From Floridanema aerugineum (GTDB lineage Bacteria; Cyanobacteriota; Cyanobacteriia; Cyanobacteriales; Aerosakkonemataceae), in NCBI RefSeq assembly GCF_041929345.1, contig NZ_JBHFNQ010000257.1:1-64000 (forward strand): a stretch of DNA of 64,000 nt. The letters run 5' to 3'. Under the pieces are notes generated by a model. That model was given only the letters and a program-made list of their open reading frames with translations. It was not told the origin of the DNA and made no database searches. Positions 60,535 to 64,000 of the stretch are shown here, in pieces. Each line of letters opens with the position of its first letter. The stretch's first letter is position 1. The translations under genes and the position numbers were made by a program.

Positions 60535-60690
60535 GATCTTGCACGAGTCCCAAAATCCGCCTGCGAATCAATTCGCAGGCTAATAGCTAAACTCCTCTAA
60601 AGAGGACTAAATACTTAGTATTAAAAAGCTTTCTTTCAGTCCATTTTAATGGACTTTAGCTATTAGCCCGGAAATTGATTTCCGGGCGGG
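60535..60690. repeat. Array of modular palindromes between pflB and pflA
   Basis: Four palindromes follow one another: GCCTGCGAATCAATTCGCAG-GC, AGTCCTCTTTAGAGGACT (complement), AGTCCATTTTAATGGACT and GCCCGGAAATTGATTTCCGG-GC, with GCTATTAGCC-type linkers. The last two also form 16016-16085. The left edge carries CAGATCTTGCAC, also the end of the 11195 and 34110 repeats. Could give strong RNA structure that reduces pflA expression. Confidence 0.75.
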
Positions 60691-60717
60691 CTAAAACGCA
60701 GCCCACCTTATTATCAA

Positions 60718-63006
60718 TTAAACGTGCTCATGGAAAGTCCGACTAATCACATCCAATTGTTGTTCGCGAGTCAACTTAATAAAGTTCACTGCATAACCAG
60801 AAACCCGAATTGTTAATTGGGGATATGCTTCTGGATGTTCCATCGCATCAAGCAAAGTTTCCCGATCGAAAACGTTAATATTAACGTGATGACCGCCATC
60901 GTGGAAGTAACCATCTAACATTCCGACTAAGTTAATGGTTTTTGCTTCTGCGGTTTTTCCTAATGCTTGAGGTACGATCGAGAATGTGTAAGAAATCCCA
61001 TCTTGGGCGTGTTCATAAGGTAGTTTAGCAACGGAAGCTAATGAGGCGATCGCACCTTTTGTATCTCTTCCGTGCATGGGGTTTGCACCAGGGGCAAAAG
61101 GTTCGCCAGCTTTCCTTCCGTCGGGCGTATTTCCGGTCTTTTTGCCGTAAACTACATTAGAAGTAATGGTGAGAATTGATTGAGTTGGAACCGCATTTCG
61201 ATAAGTTTTTTGTTTGCGGATTTTGTTCATGAAATTCTTCACCAAGTCTACCGCAATACTATCAACGCGATCGTCATTATTGCCGTATTTGGGATAGTCT
61301 CCTTCAACTTCGTAATCTACTGCTAAACCTGTTTCGTTGCGAATTACTTTGACCTGACTATATTTAATAGCAGAAAAAGCATCGGCGACGACAGATAACC
61401 CAGCAATACCACAAGCCATTGTCCTCAAAATATCGCGATCGTGCAAGGCAAATTCTAACCTTTCGTAGCAATATTTATCGTGCATATAATGGATGACGTT
61501 CAAGGTATTGATGTAAGCTTTCGCTAACCAATCTGTCATCAAATCAAACTTCGCCATTACCTCGTTATAGTCTAAATATTCTGAGGTAATTGGTGCTAAA
61601 GCAGGGCCAACTTGATCGCCAGCTTTTTCATCTTTTCCGCCATTAATTGCGTAAAGTAAGCATTTAGCTAAGTTAACTCGCGCCCCAAAGAATTGCATTT
61701 GTTTGCCAATTCTCATCGCGGAAACACAGCAAGCAATACCGTAATCATCGCCGTAGTTTGGACGCATTAAATCGTCATTTTCGTATTGGATCGAACTCGT
61801 ATCGATCGACACTTGAGCGCAGTATTTCTTAAAGTTTTCCGGCAAACGAAGCGACCATAAAACTGTTAAGTTTGGTTCCGGTGCAGGGCCTAAATTGTAT
61901 AGTGTATGTAAGAAGCGGAAGCTATTTTTCGTAACTAAAGGACGACCATCTTCACTAACACCACCAATTACTTCTGTCACCCAAACTGGATCGCCAGAGA
62001 ATAACTCATTATAAGCAGGGTCACGTAAGAAACGCACCATCCGTAATTTCATTACAAAATGGTCGATTAATTCTTGTGCTTCTACTTCGGTTAAAGTGCC
62101 TTTTTCTAAGTCGCGTTGAATATAAACATCCAGGAAAGTTGAAACTCTTCCTAATGACATCGCTGCGCCATTTTGTTCTTTAATTGCACCTAAATAAGCG
62201 AAGTATGTCCACTGTACCGCTTCTTTCGCATTTGCTGCGGGACGGCTAATATCAAAACCATAGTTAGCCGCCATTTCTTTGAGTTCTTTTAGCGATCGAA
62301 TTTGTTCGCTAATCTCTTCCCGTAGTTGAATTACAGTTTCTACAATTGCATCAAATTCTAAAGAATTCAATTGTTCTTGTTTGTCGGTGATTAGGCGATC
62401 GACACCGTATAATGCTACTCGACGGTAATCACCAATAATCCGTCCCCGACCATAAGCATCGGGCAAACCTGTAATAATACCAGAGTGTCTGGCTAACCGC
62501 ATTTCGCGAGTATAAGCATCAAAAACGCCGTCATTATGGGTTTTGCGATATTTGGTGAAAGTCTCCCAAGTACCTTCATCGAGTTGATATCCGTAAGCTT
62601 CCAAAGATTTTTTCACAACTCGAATTCCACCAAAAGGCATGATAGCTCTTTTCAGCGGTTTATCAGTTTGGAAACCAATAATTTGTTCTAAATCTTTGTC
62701 GAGAAAACCAGGCGCATGGGCGGTAATACTGGTAGGAACTTTAGTATCAACATCTAAGATACCTTTTTCCCGTTCCTGCTTCATTAAATCGCAAACTTTC
62801 GCCCACAAATTTGTAGTGCGTTCAGTTGCATTAGCTAAAAAGGAAGCATCTCCAGTATAAACCGTGTAATTCTTTTGGATAAAATCTCTAACGTTTACTT
62901 CTTCAGTCCATTTACCAGAAGTAAAACCTTGCCATTCTTCACGAATACCTTTGCTGTTTTGAGGATCTGTAAGTGAAATGTTTTCTTTGACTGGAATTGC
63001 AACCAT
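60718..63006 (-). CDS. pflB: Formate C-acetyltransferase (pyruvate formate-lyase)
   Basis: A 762-residue glycyl-radical enzyme of standard length. The active-site cysteines are in YGIACCVSAMRIG, the C-terminal glycyl-radical motif is RVSGYAVNF (Gly about residue 737), and PNLTVLWSLRLPENFKKYCA, NAVPTQSILTITSNVVYGKK and DGYFHDGGHH are also conserved. It cleaves pyruvate and CoA into acetyl-CoA and formate under anoxia. The ATG is at 63006 without a strong SD. It precedes pflA and follows adhE in the same direction, forming a fermentation cluster used in the dark. Confidence 0.95.
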   Translation of the reverse strand: MVAIPVKENISLTDPQNSKGIREEWQGFTSGKWTEEVNVRDFIQKNYTVYTGDASFLANATERTTNLWAKVCDLMKQEREKGILDVDTKVPTSITAHAPGFLDKDLEQIIGFQTDKPLKRAIMPFGGIRVVKKSLEAYGYQLDEGTWETFTKYRKTHNDGVFDAYTREMRLARHSGIITGLPDAYGRGRIIGDYRRVALYGVDRLITDKQEQLNSLEFDAIVETVIQLREEISEQIRSLKELKEMAANYGFDISRPAANAKEAVQWTYFAYLGAIKEQNGAAMSLGRVSTFLDVYIQRDLEKGTLTEVEAQELIDHFVMKLRMVRFLRDPAYNELFSGDPVWVTEVIGGVSEDGRPLVTKNSFRFLHTLYNLGPAPEPNLTVLWSLRLPENFKKYCAQVSIDTSSIQYENDDLMRPNYGDDYGIACCVSAMRIGKQMQFFGARVNLAKCLLYAINGGKDEKAGDQVGPALAPITSEYLDYNEVMAKFDLMTDWLAKAYINTLNVIHYMHDKYCYERLEFALHDRDILRTMACGIAGLSVVADAFSAIKYSQVKVIRNETGLAVDYEVEGDYPKYGNNDDRVDSIAVDLVKNFMNKIRKQKTYRNAVPTQSILTITSNVVYGKKTGNTPDGRKAGEPFAPGANPMHGRDTKGAIASLASVAKLPYEHAQDGISYTFSIVPQALGKTAEAKTINLVGMLDGYFHDGGHHVNINVFDRETLLDAMEHPEAYPQLTIRVSGYAVNFIKLTREQQLDVISRTFHEHV

Positions 63007-63396
63007 TCTAAAATTCTGTCGCTAAGACAGGAGTCGAAACTTGTTTAATTGATCCGAAGAGTTAATTTTGAACCGCAGATGAACGCAGATAGTAGATATA
63101 ACTTGACTGTGGGATGGAGAGATTTTGATTTTTAACCACAGATGTCCACAGATAAACACAGATAAACACAGATGTAGATAAAGATTTTTTGTAGGGTAAA
63201 TAGTATTTTATCTGCGTTTATACTCTCTCCTCTTTCTTCCTCTGTGTCCTCTGCGTCTCTGTGGTTCAATAAAAAAAAGATTCAAGCAAACAGATTGAGT
63301 ATTATCGGGAAAGGGGATAGGGAAAAAACCCTTATTCTTCAGTTTTCCCAATCCCCAATCTTGTAGGACAGGCATCTTGCCTGTCATTTCCAATCC
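63007..63396. repeat. Intergenic repeat tract between adhE and pflB
   Basis: The 390-bp spacer contains ACAGAT-type direct repeats (ACCACAGATG, CCACAGATAAACACAGATAA, ACACAGATG; 63136-63175), and an inverted counterpart CTGTGTCCTCTGCGTCTCTG near 63241-63260. A short in-frame peptide through it (61 codons, minus strand) is repeat-derived and not a gene. No promoter was pinpointed. Confidence 0.65.
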
Positions 63397-64000
63397 CTAA
63401 ACCACAGGTTGCGGATCAGCTTTCACATCTGCTAAACCGATCGCATGACCATTACCATTTCCGTTACTAGAAAACAGACTTTCATCAACCACTGGAGCAC
63501 CTTCATAAGCATCTTCCAAAAGTTGCTTCAAATCAGTAATTAACGGATAACGAGGATTAGCACCTGTACATTGATCGTCAAATGCTTGATCTGCTAAATG
63601 TTCCACCTTGGCATAGAACTCTTGAGGAGTTCCTGCGATCGCCTCTTTAATCGAGGTAGGAAGATCTAACTCACGTTTCAAACTTTCCACCGCTGCAATC
63701 AAACTATTAACTTTCTCTTCATCTGTTTCTCCCGGTAATCCTAAATAGCTAGCAATCCGGGCATAACGCCATTTCGCATTAGGATATTTGTATTGTGAGA
63801 AAGTAGCTTGTTTGAAAGGTGCATCAGTAGAATTGTACTTGATTACATGAGAAATCATCAAAGCATTAGCTAAACCGTGAGGAACATGGAATACTCCTCC
63901 CAATTGGTGCGCCATTGAGTGACAAATTCCCAGGAAGCTGTTAGCAAATGCCATCCCTGCCATTGTTGCAGCGTAGTGTACTTTTTCCCGCGCTTTCGGA
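63397..64000 (-). CDS. adhE: Bifunctional aldehyde/alcohol dehydrogenase AdhE, C-terminal part (cut by window edge)
   Basis: This is the 3' end of adhE; the frame runs off the window. The 200 visible residues are the C-terminal iron-dependent alcohol dehydrogenase domain. FLGICHSMAHQLGGVFHVPH supplies metal His ligands, followed by the helical end (YNSTDAPFKQATFSQYKYPN, then IKEAIAGTPQEFY) and a Ser/Asn/Gly-rich tail. AdhE reduces acetyl-CoA through acetaldehyde to ethanol with NADH. Its position upstream of pflBA (same direction) points to a mixed-acid ethanol/formate fermentation module. The codon frame continues upstream to 63999 with PKAREKVHYAAT. Confidence 0.92.
   Translation of the reverse strand, partial: PKAREKVHYAATMAGMAFANSFLGICHSMAHQLGGVFHVPHGLANALMISHVIKYNSTDAPFKQATFSQYKYPNAKWRYARIASYLGLPGETDEEKVNSLIAAVESLKRELDLPTSIKEAIAGTPQEFYAKVEHLADQAFDDQCTGANPRYPLITDLKQLLEDAYEGAPVVDESLFSSNGNGNGHAIGLADVKADPQPVV

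Noticed and set aside
60458..60571. N-terminal extension of pflA
   Set aside because: The 38 extra residues (LRALRVLRGSKK) are translated interspersed repeat, while the radical SAM family begins shortly after ATG 60457.
63208..63393. A 61-codon minus-strand frame ending in Arg-rich residues
   Set aside because: The Arg-rich peptide comes from a known type of cyanobacterial interspersed repeat between adhE and pflB.
1..64000. tRNA, rRNA and transposase genes
   Set aside because: No T-loop GGTTC(A/G)A signatures in a cloverleaf context, no rRNA motifs and no DDE or HUH transposase frame were noticed on either strand; this was by eye, not by a covariance search.

Overview
The window looks like chromosomal DNA of a filamentous, probably non-heterocystous cyanobacterium. 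The evidence is the very frequent GCGATCGC (HIP1) octamer, a high-light-inducible protein, a DUF1830 protein, an NrtS-type nitrite transporter, a biliverdin-type phytochrome, pentapeptide-repeat proteins, Uma2 and Rpn-family nucleases, and dense families of short palindromic intergenic repeats. No rRNA, tRNA, CRISPR array, transposase or prophage was seen, and no species is assigned.

Layout. 1-5.4 kb: a palindromic element, a Uma2 nuclease, and an uncharacterised three-gene operon (Gly/Ala-rich membrane protein, small helical protein, coiled-coil membrane protein). 5.8-8.4 kb: DUF1830, then a TVP38/TMEM64 membrane protein coupled to a MerA-like flavoprotein. 8.6-15 kb: a two-component pair whose regulator lacks an output domain, an HLIP gene with tandem HLR1-like boxes, ftsH, a small winged-helix regulator and htpX. 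15-26.5 kb: conserved hypotheticals, a polysaccharide deacetylase, a pentapeptide/periplasmic-binding fusion, a CphB-like phytochrome kinase, DUF99, a J-domain protein, two acylphosphatase genes (one fused to a hydrolase-like domain) and a CPBP protease. 26.5-39 kb: accessory region with Uma2 and Rpn nucleases (one partly duplicated, one frameshifted), an M28 peptidase, secreted DUF4214 proteins, a MarR gene followed by a truncated EmrA remnant, an aldo/keto reductase, two MFS pumps, an MDR reductase, and small orphan gene pairs.

39-46 kb: two paralogous pentapeptide-repeat genes bracket an ECF sigma/anti-sigma pair, nrtS, a CcdA/thioredoxin pair and a cupin. 46-54 kb: a DUF815 AAA+ protein, a TerB protein, a large hybrid kinase, an RRM protein, an infC gene with a non-AUG start, and a HEAT protein with a small partner. 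54-60 kb: purine genes (XdhC, guanine deaminase, NCS2 permease) and an EF-hand lipoprotein. 59.7-64 kb: the fermentation genes pflA, pflB and the 3' end of adhE.

Functional links. PflA activates PflB, and AdhE would consume the acetyl-CoA during dark anoxia. The permease and deaminase import and deaminate guanine. CcdA and the exported thioredoxin would carry reductant across a membrane. The MarR regulator probably once controlled an emrAB-type pump whose emrA is now a stub. Repeats have repeatedly remodelled gene ends: three copies of one palindromic element supply stop codons to their neighbours, and a tandem repeat tract forms the end of the response-regulator gene. Starts were chosen from start codon, Shine-Dalgarno (SD) spacing and family length, all judged by eye.
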